A stretch of DNA of 5,748 bases, taken from the NCBI GenBank assembly GCA_013152105.1, contig JAADHA010000088.1, positions 1 through 5,748 on the forward strand, written 5' to 3'. Numbering within the stretch: the stretch's first letter is position 1; each line of letters starts with the position of its first letter. The DNA is from Oligoflexia bacterium (lineage in GTDB: Bacteria > Myxococcota_A > UBA796 > UBA2385). Shown in pieces: positions 1 through 5,477 of the stretch. Made by a program: the position numbers and the translations under genes. The notes under the pieces are model-generated. The model did not search any database. It saw only the letters and a list, made by a program, of their open reading frames with translations, and was not told where the DNA came from.

Positions 1-2
1 TA

Positions 3-224
3 CCCTCATTCTACGTCCGAGCGCCGCCCATACCTGCAGCCACCAGCACAGATGCCACCACCTGCCTTCCCTTCGCGCTGGCCCACCCGGCACCCGAGCC
101 CATCAGTCCCCATGCGCTGGCGATGGCTACGGGTCGAAGCCTGGAGATGGTGCCTCGGACTCTGGCAGAGATGCCCGAGGGCGAGTCAGACCCGTCGGCC
201 TGGGTGCGGTCCTATCGCCCGTAG
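3..224 (+). CDS. 3' end of an unrecognised protein (partial, possibly phage)
   Basis: This frame is open from the window edge to a TAG stop at 222-224 and gives about 73 residues ending in ...DPSAWVRSYRP. The 5' end lies outside the window. I prefer it to the overlapping frame beginning at 52 because that frame reads as an Arg/Trp/Pro-rich string typical of a shadow, while this one has a normal amino acid mix, a plausible amphipathic stretch (SLEMVPRTLAEMPEGE) and moderate G/C preference at third positions. It ends shortly before the ribosome binding site of the phage-like gene and on the same strand, so it may belong to the same phage-derived operon. I do not recognise the family; no function is proposed. 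Confidence 0.5.
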   Translation, partial: PSFYVRAPPIPAATSTDATTCLPFALAHPAPEPISPHALAMATGRSLEMVPRTLAEMPEGESDPSAWVRSYRP

Positions 225-251
225 TGGGCGGGCGGAGGAGTGGGGATTCGC

Positions 252-704
252 GTGCCAATCCATCTGAAGTCGGTGGAGAACTTCGTGGTCCAACGGCACG
301 GCAGCTTCCGGCAGTTGACCGTGCCGGAGCGCAAGATCCTGATCCATTGGGCTGAGGTCATGGTGAGCATGATTCAGGCATCATGGCCCGTGGATACGAG
401 CTATTCGCGCGACGGATTCTTTGCGACGATCACGGGCAGCAAGCGTCCATTCCAGATCATCATCGAGAATCGCGTGGGCTACGTCCAATGGGTCCACCGT
501 GCCGGCACGTCGCGAGACCCGGAGCGGGCCCTGTGGCGCACCCTGATCCCCGATGTGTTGGCGTCCGTGCAGGCGCAGATGCTCAACGAGATCCGCGCAG
601 AAATCATCCGCACCGAGGCCGACATCAAGCTGGGCAAGTTGCCGTCTAATCGGGGCCTGCTGAGGCTCCCCCGCGGTCGCGGGGATGGGCCCGAGAACGA
701 GTGA
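252..704 (+). CDS. HK97 gp10-like phage head-tail/minor tail protein, 3' end replaced by a CRISPR repeat
   Basis: The predicted protein has about 150 residues. Its core, with SWPVDTSYSRDGFFATI, then IIENRVGYVQWVHRAGTS, then a long C-terminal helix, follows the layout of HK97 gp10-type proteins, which join phage heads to tails: a segment in which a new N-terminus or hairpin forms, a strand ending in a Tyr-x-x-x-Val/His motif at the subunit edge, and a terminal helix. The match is by pattern only. GTG 252 is chosen because GGAGGAG at 234-240 lies 11 bases upstream; GTG 240 directly abuts that site and is the alternative (four residues longer). The last ~13 residues (LPRGRGDGPENE region) are encoded by CRISPR repeat and spacer DNA, so the natural C-terminus is probably lost or altered. 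It is most likely a phage remnant. Confidence 0.55.
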   Translation: MPIHLKSVENFVVQRHGSFRQLTVPERKILIHWAEVMVSMIQASWPVDTSYSRDGFFATITGSKRPFQIIIENRVGYVQWVHRAGTSRDPERALWRTLIPDVLASVQAQMLNEIRAEIIRTEADIKLGKLPSNRGLLRLPRGRGDGPENE

Positions 705-754
705 AAACGAAGCCGGAAGCGATCGACTTCCCCGCGCTCGCGGGGAAAGACCCG
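665..754 (+). CRISPR. Two-repeat, one-spacer CRISPR remnant or mini-array, type I-E-like
   Basis: Two 29-base units (665-693 and 726-754) match at 23 of 29 positions and enclose a 32-base spacer (694-725). The 61-base period is exactly that of type I-E arrays (29 + 32). Each unit contains a perfect 7-base inverted repeat, CCCCGCG/CGCGGGG, around a two-base loop (GT in the first, CT in the second), and both end in CCCG. This stem and ending follow the known I-E pattern of GTGTTCCCCGCG...CGGGGATAAACCG. By that orientation the array reads on the + strand. The second unit is the more divergent, as expected for the leader-distal last repeat. No further repeat is visible one period to either side, no AT-rich leader precedes it, and no cas gene is in the window. 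It could be the relic of a longer array or a phage-borne mini-array. Confidence 0.72.
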
Positions 755-1103
755 GGATCTTCCCGTTGCCCTTGGCCGCCTCCTTGACCTTGTTCTGGGC
801 CTCGCGGAACACTCGGCCCTGCAGCCCGCTGACGGTCGAGCAGTCTTGAAAAGTGACCGTCCAAACGAGGCAGATCGGCCACCAGCTTGTCGGCGATGAC
901 CTAGCGTCCCGTTGACTCCTGGTTGGCGTGACCGACGATGTCCGCGCACCGTCGCGCGGCCTTGGGCTCATCGTGGATCTCGGCAACCCAAGCAGGAAGC
1001 GCATCGCGGACTGCAAGAACCAGCGGCGCCGCTCCAATACTTCGGCCAGCGCCCGTACCTCTTGCTCGCGTCCGTAGAATGACCAGTTACTCACTTCATT
1101 CAT
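755..1103 (-). pseudogene. Broken gene starting like a P-loop ATPase
   Basis: ATG 1103-1101 opens a frame whose first residues, NWSFYGREQEVRALAEVLER, resemble the start of P-loop ATPases of the COG1672 kind (an F/Y-x-GRE-x-E motif before the first helix); the expected GxxxxGKT nucleotide-binding loop does not follow. Around 1020 coding character moves to another frame (VLAVRDALPAWVAEIHDEPK..., to a TAG at 903-901), continues past the stop (VIADKLVADLPRLDGHF...), and near 820 returns to the first frame (RVFREAQNKVKEAAKGNGK), where third positions are almost all G or C. The remnant ends at the CRISPR repeat. The pieces could come from one gene after deletions or from two fused genes; I cannot identify the middle and end. 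The nominal long open frame 1103-381 continues through both CRISPR repeats and antisense to the phage gene and is not a real protein. Confidence 0.5.
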
Positions 1104-1118
1104 GGCGCGAATCCGTGG

Positions 1119-1138
1119 AAGGTAGAATATTCTACCTT
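1119..1138. promoter_or_regulatory. Perfect 20-base AT-rich palindrome, likely operator/promoter element
   Basis: AAGGTAGAATATTCTACCTT is its own reverse complement over all 20 bases and stands out in the GC-rich surroundings. It lies 15 bases upstream of the ATG of the broken ATPase-like gene and between that gene and the end of the 610-residue protein gene, so it is well placed to be the binding site of a dimeric repressor or activator. TAGAAT within it is one base from a sigma70 -10 box (TATAAT) and, because of the symmetry, reads the same on both strands. No clear -35 box is seen at 17 bases on the minus strand. There is no T-run after it, which argues against a terminator. Confidence 0.5.
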
Positions 1139-1160
1139 ATCGCGTTTCGCGTCCCGCTCC

Positions 1161-2993
1161 TCAGGCAGGTGGCCGCCGCCTGCCCAGCACCAGCACCCCG
1201 AGGGCCAGGGTCCAGCACAGGGTCCGTGATCCACTGGCGCCCCGGCCGGAGATCACGCCGCAGGCACAGGTCGAGTTGATCTGTTGCGACCAGGCTCGCA
1301 CCGTGAAGCCGTCGGTCAGCTCGAGGATCCGCAGCCCATCGTCCACGGTCACGGTGCGCGCGCCCAGGGCGGCGTCGTTGGCCACGGCGATGTCCGCCGT
1401 GATGAGGCTGCCATCAACCGAGACGTCCTCTACGACGATGCCCTGGCCCAGGTCGAGCGTGGGCAGGCCATCGGGTGGAGTCGAGAGTGTGATCGTCAGC
1501 GTGTCTGTCGCTCCTTGCACCTCGGCCGAAGGTGCGACAGAGAGCACCGCGGGACGGTCATCACCGCTCTGCACCGAGAAGGCATCTTCCAGGATGACCT
1601 GCTGGTCGTCCAGGCTGAGGACCGCGTCTCGGGTGCCGATGGGGGCCGTCGGATCGACCAGCACCGTGAAGATGGCGCGATCGACGTGCTCTACGTCGAC
1701 CGCCTCGGCCAGGATGCCGCTCCCCAAGGAGAGGGCGTCGGCCTGGAGCGTGTTGGCGTCCATCAACAGCGAGGTGCCGGCGACGGTCACGCGGACCAGG
1801 TCCCCTTGGTAGGCGAACAGAGGGTCGACGCTGTCCAAGGCGGGGACCGCGACATCGACAAGCACGGGTCCAACGGCTCGTCCCTCGAGCTGGCCGAGGC
1901 TGGTGTCGAAGAGGGTGGTGACCGAGAAGCTGTCCGTGGGGCCCACCGCGGGTGCGTCGATGCTGGTGTCGGTGGTCTCGGCGACCATCGAGTCGTCGCG
2001 GTAGACCCGGTAGCCGACCACGGTCTCGTCGCTGTCGGGCGCGGTCCAACTCAGCGGGACGGTGCTGCCCCACCAGTGGCTATCGGGTCCCAAGAGGGTC
2101 GTCGGGGGCGGGAGGTAGACCGTGGTCTGCTGCCCGAGCTTGTCGGGCCAGATGACGCTGTTGATGCCGTCGTCGGCCTGGATGGTCCAGGTGAGGGTGC
2201 CGGGTGGGATGGCGGGCAGCGTGGTCTGGAAGCGACCGCCGCCTAAGGCCGTGAAGCTGGCGACACCGCTGCTGAGGTCGGTGGTGCCACCCTCGGTCGA
2301 GGGATCGAGGGACCAAGCCAGGTCGGCGCCAGAGAGGCTGCGGTTGTCCTGGATCGTGGCGGTGATGGAGGGTCCCTGGTCGAACCGGGTCCACTCGGCC
2401 ACGGTGTCGACCTGCGAGACTTGCGGTGGCACGGCGTCGCCTGACCAGAGTTCGACATCGTCGATGTACCAGCCGTAGGCCCGGCTCGCTGCGCTGGCCA
2501 GCACCAGGCGCACGGCGCTCAGGTCGGTGAGGCCGCCCAGGTCGATGTAGAGCGGCGTCCAGGTGTCGTCGCTGCTGACCAGGCTGTCGATCCCGTCGTA
2601 GCCGTAGACCGGCGTCGCCAGGGCAAAGCCGGTGCCATCGTCGAGCTCGATGTGGGCGCTGTCCCCGCTGGCGAGATCCAGCCAGGACTGGATGATCAGG
2701 ACGGGCTGGTCCACGGCCGACAGGTCGAGCGCGGTCAGGGTCAGCGTGTTCTCGTTTTCCCGCAGGTACAGGTCATCGAGGGCGGTGCCCCACACGTAGT
2801 TGCCGCTGTGTGCAGAGGCGGGACCCACCTGGGGTTCGCCCCACTGCCACTGCGGCAGGTCCCCACCTGATGTGAAGCCGCCGTCGTCGGACTCGAAGTC
2901 CCAGCTTGTCACCAGGGTCGGGGCTGTGGTCCCGGCCAAGGCGGACCAGGGGCCACCGAGAATCAGCAAGAGGGCGGCTAGGACCGCGATCAC
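1161..2993 (-). CDS. Secreted multidomain protein with MAM/jelly-roll, FnIII and IPT-like domains and MYXO-CTERM tail
   Basis: The 610-residue product starts with a signal peptide (residues 1-20, hydrophobic core LAALLLILGG, cleavage after ALA). Residues ~27-185 (DFESDDGGF, WQWGEPQVGP.AHSG, ending GWYIDDVELW) match the MAM/jelly-roll module found in immune inhibitor A-type and other secreted bacterial proteins. A beta-rich Ig-like segment (~190-300), a fibronectin III-like domain (~305-365, SWTAPDSDETVVGYRVYRD) and two IPT/TIG-like repeats (~380-475, ~480-565) follow. The tail has C576-A-C578-G, a hydrophobic stretch and R605-R606-R607, as in MYXO-CTERM sorting signals, so the protein is probably processed and displayed at the outer surface. 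No catalytic motif is seen; a structural or adhesive role is inferred. GTG 2993-2991 overlaps the stop of the upstream gene (GTGA), and no separate ribosome binding site is visible, suggesting coupled translation. The signal lacks positive residues before its core. Confidence 0.82.
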   Translation of the reverse strand: MIAVLAALLLILGGPWSALAGTTAPTLVTSWDFESDDGGFTSGGDLPQWQWGEPQVGPASAHSGNYVWGTALDDLYLRENENTLTLTALDLSAVDQPVLIIQSWLDLASGDSAHIELDDGTGFALATPVYGYDGIDSLVSSDDTWTPLYIDLGGLTDLSAVRLVLASAASRAYGWYIDDVELWSGDAVPPQVSQVDTVAEWTRFDQGPSITATIQDNRSLSGADLAWSLDPSTEGGTTDLSSGVASFTALGGGRFQTTLPAIPPGTLTWTIQADDGINSVIWPDKLGQQTTVYLPPPTTLLGPDSHWWGSTVPLSWTAPDSDETVVGYRVYRDDSMVAETTDTSIDAPAVGPTDSFSVTTLFDTSLGQLEGRAVGPVLVDVAVPALDSVDPLFAYQGDLVRVTVAGTSLLMDANTLQADALSLGSGILAEAVDVEHVDRAIFTVLVDPTAPIGTRDAVLSLDDQQVILEDAFSVQSGDDRPAVLSVAPSAEVQGATDTLTITLSTPPDGLPTLDLGQGIVVEDVSVDGSLITADIAVANDAALGARTVTVDDGLRILELTDGFTVRAWSQQINSTCACGVISGRGASGSRTLCWTLALGVLVLGRRRPPA

Positions 2994-4000
2994 GTGGCGC
3001 CGTCGCTTGTGGGGCTCTCGGGCAGGGTGTAGCGAACCCGGATGATCGAGTCTGCCGGCGGAGGGGTCGCGAAGACGATGGCGGGCTGGTCGACGTCGAT
3101 GCTGAAGTTGGCGCTGTCGATCCGCGCTTCATCGATCCAGGCATCGACGCTGTCGGCGACCGGGGTGGCTTGGAGCGTGAAGCTGACGGGCCAGTCGATG
3201 CTGGCCTGGCCCACGGCCTGCGCGACCTGGTCGAAGCTGGTGCTACAGATACTGGCCACGGTACCGCCGGTCGCCTGGGCCACCGCGGTGTAGGTCGTGC
3301 CGGGTTGGGCCGAGGCGCAGCCATCGGGGACATCGCCGACGACGGCGGAGAGCTGCGCGTCGAGTCCATTCGCGGCGGACTGACTTGCCAGGAAGTCCTC
3401 GAAGCTGCCGGCCGGATCGGCGCCCAGAACTTGAGAGCTGTCGTCGTCGCCATCGCTGAGCACGACGACGTGAAGGCTGGCATCAGGCCGGCGAAAGCCA
3501 CGGTTCTCATCGTCGATGAGCGGTGGGCTGAGGGCCAGCCAGGCGGCCCCCAGGCCGGCCTCGGTGGCGAGCGGGTTGGTGCCGACCTGGGCCGCCTGGG
3601 CGAAGGCCTGGGCCGGGTCGTCCAGGTCGGCGTGGATGATCCACGGGCTCCCTTGCAGCACGCCAGCGTCGTCTCCAGAGACATCGGTGGTGACGACCCC
3701 GGCCTGCCAGCACAGGTCGAGGCTGTCCAGGGCGTCGGCAAAGGCACCGAAGGCGTCAACGAGAGCGGCTTGTTCTTCGGCCATGGAGCAGGTGCTGTCG
3801 ACGACCCAGAGCACGTCGACTTTGGGCATGGGCTGCTGGATGAAGGTCTCTTCGACCGTCACCGGGTCAACCACTTGCGTGCCCTGAGCAGACACCCCGG
3901 TGTCGACGCAGGCGCTGATCGGGACGGCGACCGCAAGCGCGGTCATCGCCGTCTGTCGCGACTTGCCACCAGGCTGGCGCCTGATCCATCTGTTGCCCAT
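2990..4000 (-). CDS. Von Willebrand factor A domain lipoprotein
   Basis: From ATG 4000-3998 the product has 336 residues. This start is chosen over ATG 4033 because GGAG (4008-4011) lies 7 bases upstream and because it gives a standard lipoprotein signal: basic n-region (NRWIRRQPGGKSR), hydrophobic segment and lipobox I28-S-A-C31. The domain begins at ~60 with VDVLWVVD and carries the metal-site motif D68-S-T70-C-S72, then VVTTD (D106) and VVLSDGDDDS (D183). That order, with the ...GGTVASIC segment near 251, is typical of a VWA family abundant in myxobacteria, which binds protein partners through a divalent metal. C71, C97, C227 and C251 could form disulfides in the periplasm or outside. Residues ~260-336 form a beta-rich C-terminal extension. 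It is the middle gene of the cluster and overlaps the next gene by four bases. Its partner and process are not evident. Confidence 0.85.
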   Translation of the reverse strand: MGNRWIRRQPGGKSRQTAMTALAVAVPISACVDTGVSAQGTQVVDPVTVEETFIQQPMPKVDVLWVVDSTCSMAEEQAALVDAFGAFADALDSLDLCWQAGVVTTDVSGDDAGVLQGSPWIIHADLDDPAQAFAQAAQVGTNPLATEAGLGAAWLALSPPLIDDENRGFRRPDASLHVVVLSDGDDDSSQVLGADPAGSFEDFLASQSAANGLDAQLSAVVGDVPDGCASAQPGTTYTAVAQATGGTVASICSTSFDQVAQAVGQASIDWPVSFTLQATPVADSVDAWIDEARIDSANFSIDVDQPAIVFATPPPADSIIRVRYTLPESPTSDGAT

Positions 4001-4007
4001 GCCGCCG

Positions 4008-4011
4008 CTCC
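4008..4011 (-). promoter_or_regulatory. Ribosome binding site deciding the VWA lipoprotein start
   Basis: GGAG on the minus strand lies 7 bases before ATG 4000-3998. The in-frame ATG at 4033 has no comparable site upstream and would put 11 extra residues ahead of the basic part of the signal peptide. Confidence 0.55.
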
Positions 4012-4077
4012 AGCACCCGTGCCCTTGGCCCATGGTGCCAGAGTGGACGGCTGCGCGTCAACCGATGCCGGCAGGAG

Positions 4078-4686
4078 CTACCTGCCCGGTCCCGCCTGCC
4101 CTGGGACGTGCTGCCATGCCTCGACCTCGACGATCATCTCGTCCGTGGGCGAGCTGCGCATCATGCGGATCCGGCGAAAACCCCAGGTGTTGTTGAGTCG
4201 GTACTCCCGATGCAAGGTGACATAGCGGCCGACATAGGGGGGGAAGCCCAGTCGCTCCAGGGCCTGGCTGCGACGCAGGGGCTTGGTCAGCGGGACGCGC
4301 AGCATGTAGATCTGGTCGTCGCTGACCATGACGACCGCGCGGTCGAAGGTCAGCTCCTGACCGCCCTCTCCGGGCAGCTCTCGCACGCTCTTCAGGTTGC
4401 CGAGCTGCTCGGTGAGCAGGTCGCGGTTCTGGGAAAAGGACGCGCCTCCCAGGTGGTGGACGTCGATGTCGACGCCATCGCGCCGATGGTAGCTGTTCGC
4501 AGTCGCGATGCCGTCGCTGTTGATGTCGCTTCGCTCGGTGGACGAGGTGTTGTCCCCGCTCAACAGGGGCTGGGCGGGGATACCGGTCAGCACAGGCTCG
4601 GGGCGACCACAGGCCGGGGCCAGGATCGCGGCGCTGAGGGCCAGCAGGATCGGCAGAGTGGCTGGGGCTGAGCTTGGGGTGTGCAT
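4078..4686 (-). CDS. Putative lipoprotein of unknown function
   Basis: The 202-residue product opens with a hydrophobic signal (TLPILLALSAAILAPAC) and a lipobox-like A-P-A-C26, followed by a Pro/Gly/Ser-rich linker (to ~residue 60) and a compact mixed domain of about 125 residues (from YHRRDGVDIDVHHLGG to MIVEVEAWQHV). The Pro before Ala-Cys is not ideal but occurs in lipoproteins. The n-region has only a His and no Lys/Arg. I do not recognise the folded domain and see no catalytic motif. ATG 4686-4684 is the natural start; a weak AGGA lies about 10 bases upstream. It is the first gene of the minus-strand cluster, with 77 bases to the VWA gene and no evident terminator between, so the three are likely co-transcribed. 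An adjacent ATG in another frame (4698) leads into an Arg/Pro-rich shadow and was not chosen. Confidence 0.72.
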   Translation of the reverse strand: MHTPSSAPATLPILLALSAAILAPACGRPEPVLTGIPAQPLLSGDNTSSTERSDINSDGIATANSYHRRDGVDIDVHHLGGASFSQNRDLLTEQLGNLKSVRELPGEGGQELTFDRAVVMVSDDQIYMLRVPLTKPLRRSQALERLGFPPYVGRYVTLHREYRLNNTWGFRRIRMMRSSPTDEMIVEVEAWQHVPGQAGPGR

Positions 4687-4773
4687 CGCTGGCGCATCCT
4701 ACCCTCGTGCCGCGGGATAGCCTCTTGGCCCGGGCCCAGCCCACCGCTGGTGCTTGCTTCCAGAGGAGGAACA
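4687..4773. promoter_or_regulatory. Divergent intergenic region between the lipoprotein cluster and moaD
   Basis: This 87-base gap must contain, or closely follow, the start signals for the minus-strand exported-protein cluster and perhaps for moaD, since both leave from here. I see no convincing paired -35/-10 boxes on either strand; TAGGAT on the minus strand (4694-4699) is a possible -10 box without a good partner. GGCCCGGGCC (4727-4736) is a short palindrome of doubtful meaning in GC-rich DNA. No molybdenum cofactor riboswitch could be recognised, and the gap looks too short for one. Confidence 0.3.
4764..4769 (+). promoter_or_regulatory. Ribosome binding site of moaD
   Basis: AGGAGG lies four bases before GTG 4774; the register AGAGG (4762-4766) gives seven. 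This strong site sets the moaD start and excludes the longer frame that is open from 4681, which would add a 31-residue Pro/Ser/Trp-rich extension unlike any MoaD. Confidence 0.7.
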
Positions 4774-5010
4774 GTGGTCGTCACGGTTCGCTATTTTGCC
4801 GTCCTGCGCGAGCGTCGCGGCGTTGAGACCGAAGACATCCAGGTTGACGCTGACACGACGATCAGCCAGCTCTATGCGCGGCTCTTTCCGCCCACAGCGG
4901 CTGGCACCATGCCGGTGCTCTTCGCGGTGAACCAGTGCTATGTGGACCGGGATCACTGCTTGTCGGCTGGTGACGAGGTCGCCTTCATTCCACCCCTAGG
5001 AGGCGGCTGA
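4774..5010 (+). CDS. moaD: Molybdopterin synthase sulfur carrier subunit (MoaD)
   Basis: MoaD is the ubiquitin-like small subunit of molybdopterin synthase. Its C-terminal glycine is adenylated by MoeB-type enzyme and thiocarboxylated, then gives sulfur to precursor Z (cPMP) bound by MoaE in the cytoplasm. The 78-residue product is of normal length: MVVTVRYFAVLRERRG forms the first strands, the helix falls around TTISQLYARLF (residues 28-38), LFAVNQCYVD (49-58) and GDEVAFIPPLGGG (66-78) match the family's AVN and DEVAFxPPxxGG signatures. The tail is Gly-Gly-Gly rather than the more usual x-Gly-Gly, which still leaves the required terminal pair. Start GTG 4774 follows a strong ribosome binding site. 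The stop TGA shares its last base with the ATG of moaE, so the two subunits are probably made in step. Confidence 0.93.
   Translation: MVVTVRYFAVLRERRGVETEDIQVDADTTISQLYARLFPPTAAGTMPVLFAVNQCYVDRDHCLSAGDEVAFIPPLGGG
4998..5003 (+). promoter_or_regulatory. Ribosome binding site of moaE inside moaD
   Basis: AGGAGG sits six bases before ATG 5010 and lies within the codons CTA GGA GGC, which encode the Leu-Gly-Gly of the MoaD tail. One stretch therefore serves both the functional C-terminus of MoaD and initiation of MoaE. Confidence 0.75.
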
Positions 5011-5477
5011 TGGTCGGCCTCACGACCGATCCCATCGACCCTCGCCTGGTCGAGCAGGCCGTCGCTCACCCCGGCGCGGGGGCGATCTTGACCTTCTTGG
5101 GGGTCACTCGGAACCACTTCGAAGACCGCCCGGTCACCGGGCTGCACTACCAGGCCTATGGCGAGATGGCGCAGCCTGAGCTTCAGCGGATCTGCGAAGA
5201 AGCCGCGGCGCGCTGGGCCGGCGTCCGGGTCGCGCTGCTCCACCGGGTGGGGGACGTGTCGGTGGGCGAGATCAGCGTGGTGATCGCGGTGAGCGCCCCT
5301 CACCGGGACGACGCCTACCAAGCCAGCCGCTACACCATCGACCAGCTCAAGCAGCGGGTGCCGATCTGGAAACAGGAACACTACGTCGATGGCCAGGCGT
5401 GGAAGGCCAACCTGCCGCCGGACGCGGTCGCCAGTGCCCCTTCCATCAAGGATGTCGACGGTGAGTACGGTGAGTGA
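5010..5477 (+). CDS. moaE: Molybdopterin synthase catalytic subunit (MoaE)
   Basis: MoaE forms a dimer flanked by two MoaD subunits and converts cPMP to molybdopterin with sulfur from the MoaD thiocarboxylate, in the cytoplasm. The 155-residue product has the family landmarks in order: GAILTFLGVTRNHFED (24-39) with R34, LHYQAYGEMA (45-54), HRVGDVSVGEISVVIAVSAPHR (78-99) with H98-R99, and DQLKQRVPIWKQE (111-123) with K114 and K121. These correspond to the conserved arginine, His-Arg pair and two catalytic-site lysines of E. coli MoaE, so it looks active. Length is normal. ATG 5010 overlaps the moaD stop by one base and has an ideal ribosome binding site. Its 3' end overlaps the trmB start by 17 bases. 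Confidence 0.95.
   Translation: MVGLTTDPIDPRLVEQAVAHPGAGAILTFLGVTRNHFEDRPVTGLHYQAYGEMAQPELQRICEEAAARWAGVRVALLHRVGDVSVGEISVVIAVSAPHRDDAYQASRYTIDQLKQRVPIWKQEHYVDGQAWKANLPPDAVASAPSIKDVDGEYGE

Noticed and set aside
787..815. A possible third CRISPR repeat one period downstream
   Set aside because: Only a CTCGCGG core resembles the repeat, it is offset by 64 rather than 61 bases, and the stem is absent.
381..1103. Minus-strand open frame of 240 codons
   Set aside because: Only its first ~28 codons and a short segment near 755-820 look coding. It reads through both CRISPR repeats (giving SPRARG and IPATAGEP peptides typical of translated repeats) and antisense to the phage-like gene.
1119..1151. 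Palindrome plus CGCGTTTCGCG as a transcription terminator for the exported-protein cluster
   Set aside because: The palindrome is AT-rich with no loop and no T-run, and the neighbouring stem has only four base pairs.
938..1279. Plus-strand open frame of 113 codons
   Set aside because: It crosses the antisense of the broken gene, the palindrome and the end of the exported-protein gene, and has low-complexity Ser/Arg/Pro composition.
1284..2246. Plus-strand open frame of 320 codons
   Set aside because: It is antisense to the 610-residue exported protein, rich in Gly/Arg/Asp from mirrored GC-rich codons, and shows no domain or ribosome binding site.
2773..3759. Minus-strand open frame of 328 codons, Ser/Pro/Arg-rich
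   Set aside because: It lies in an alternative frame of the VWA gene, which has a metal-site motif and lipoprotein signal in the chosen frame.
2906..4225. Plus-strand open frame of 439 codons
   Set aside because: It spans the antisense of three well-supported exported-protein genes, including their junctions, and its composition is that of a GC-rich shadow frame.
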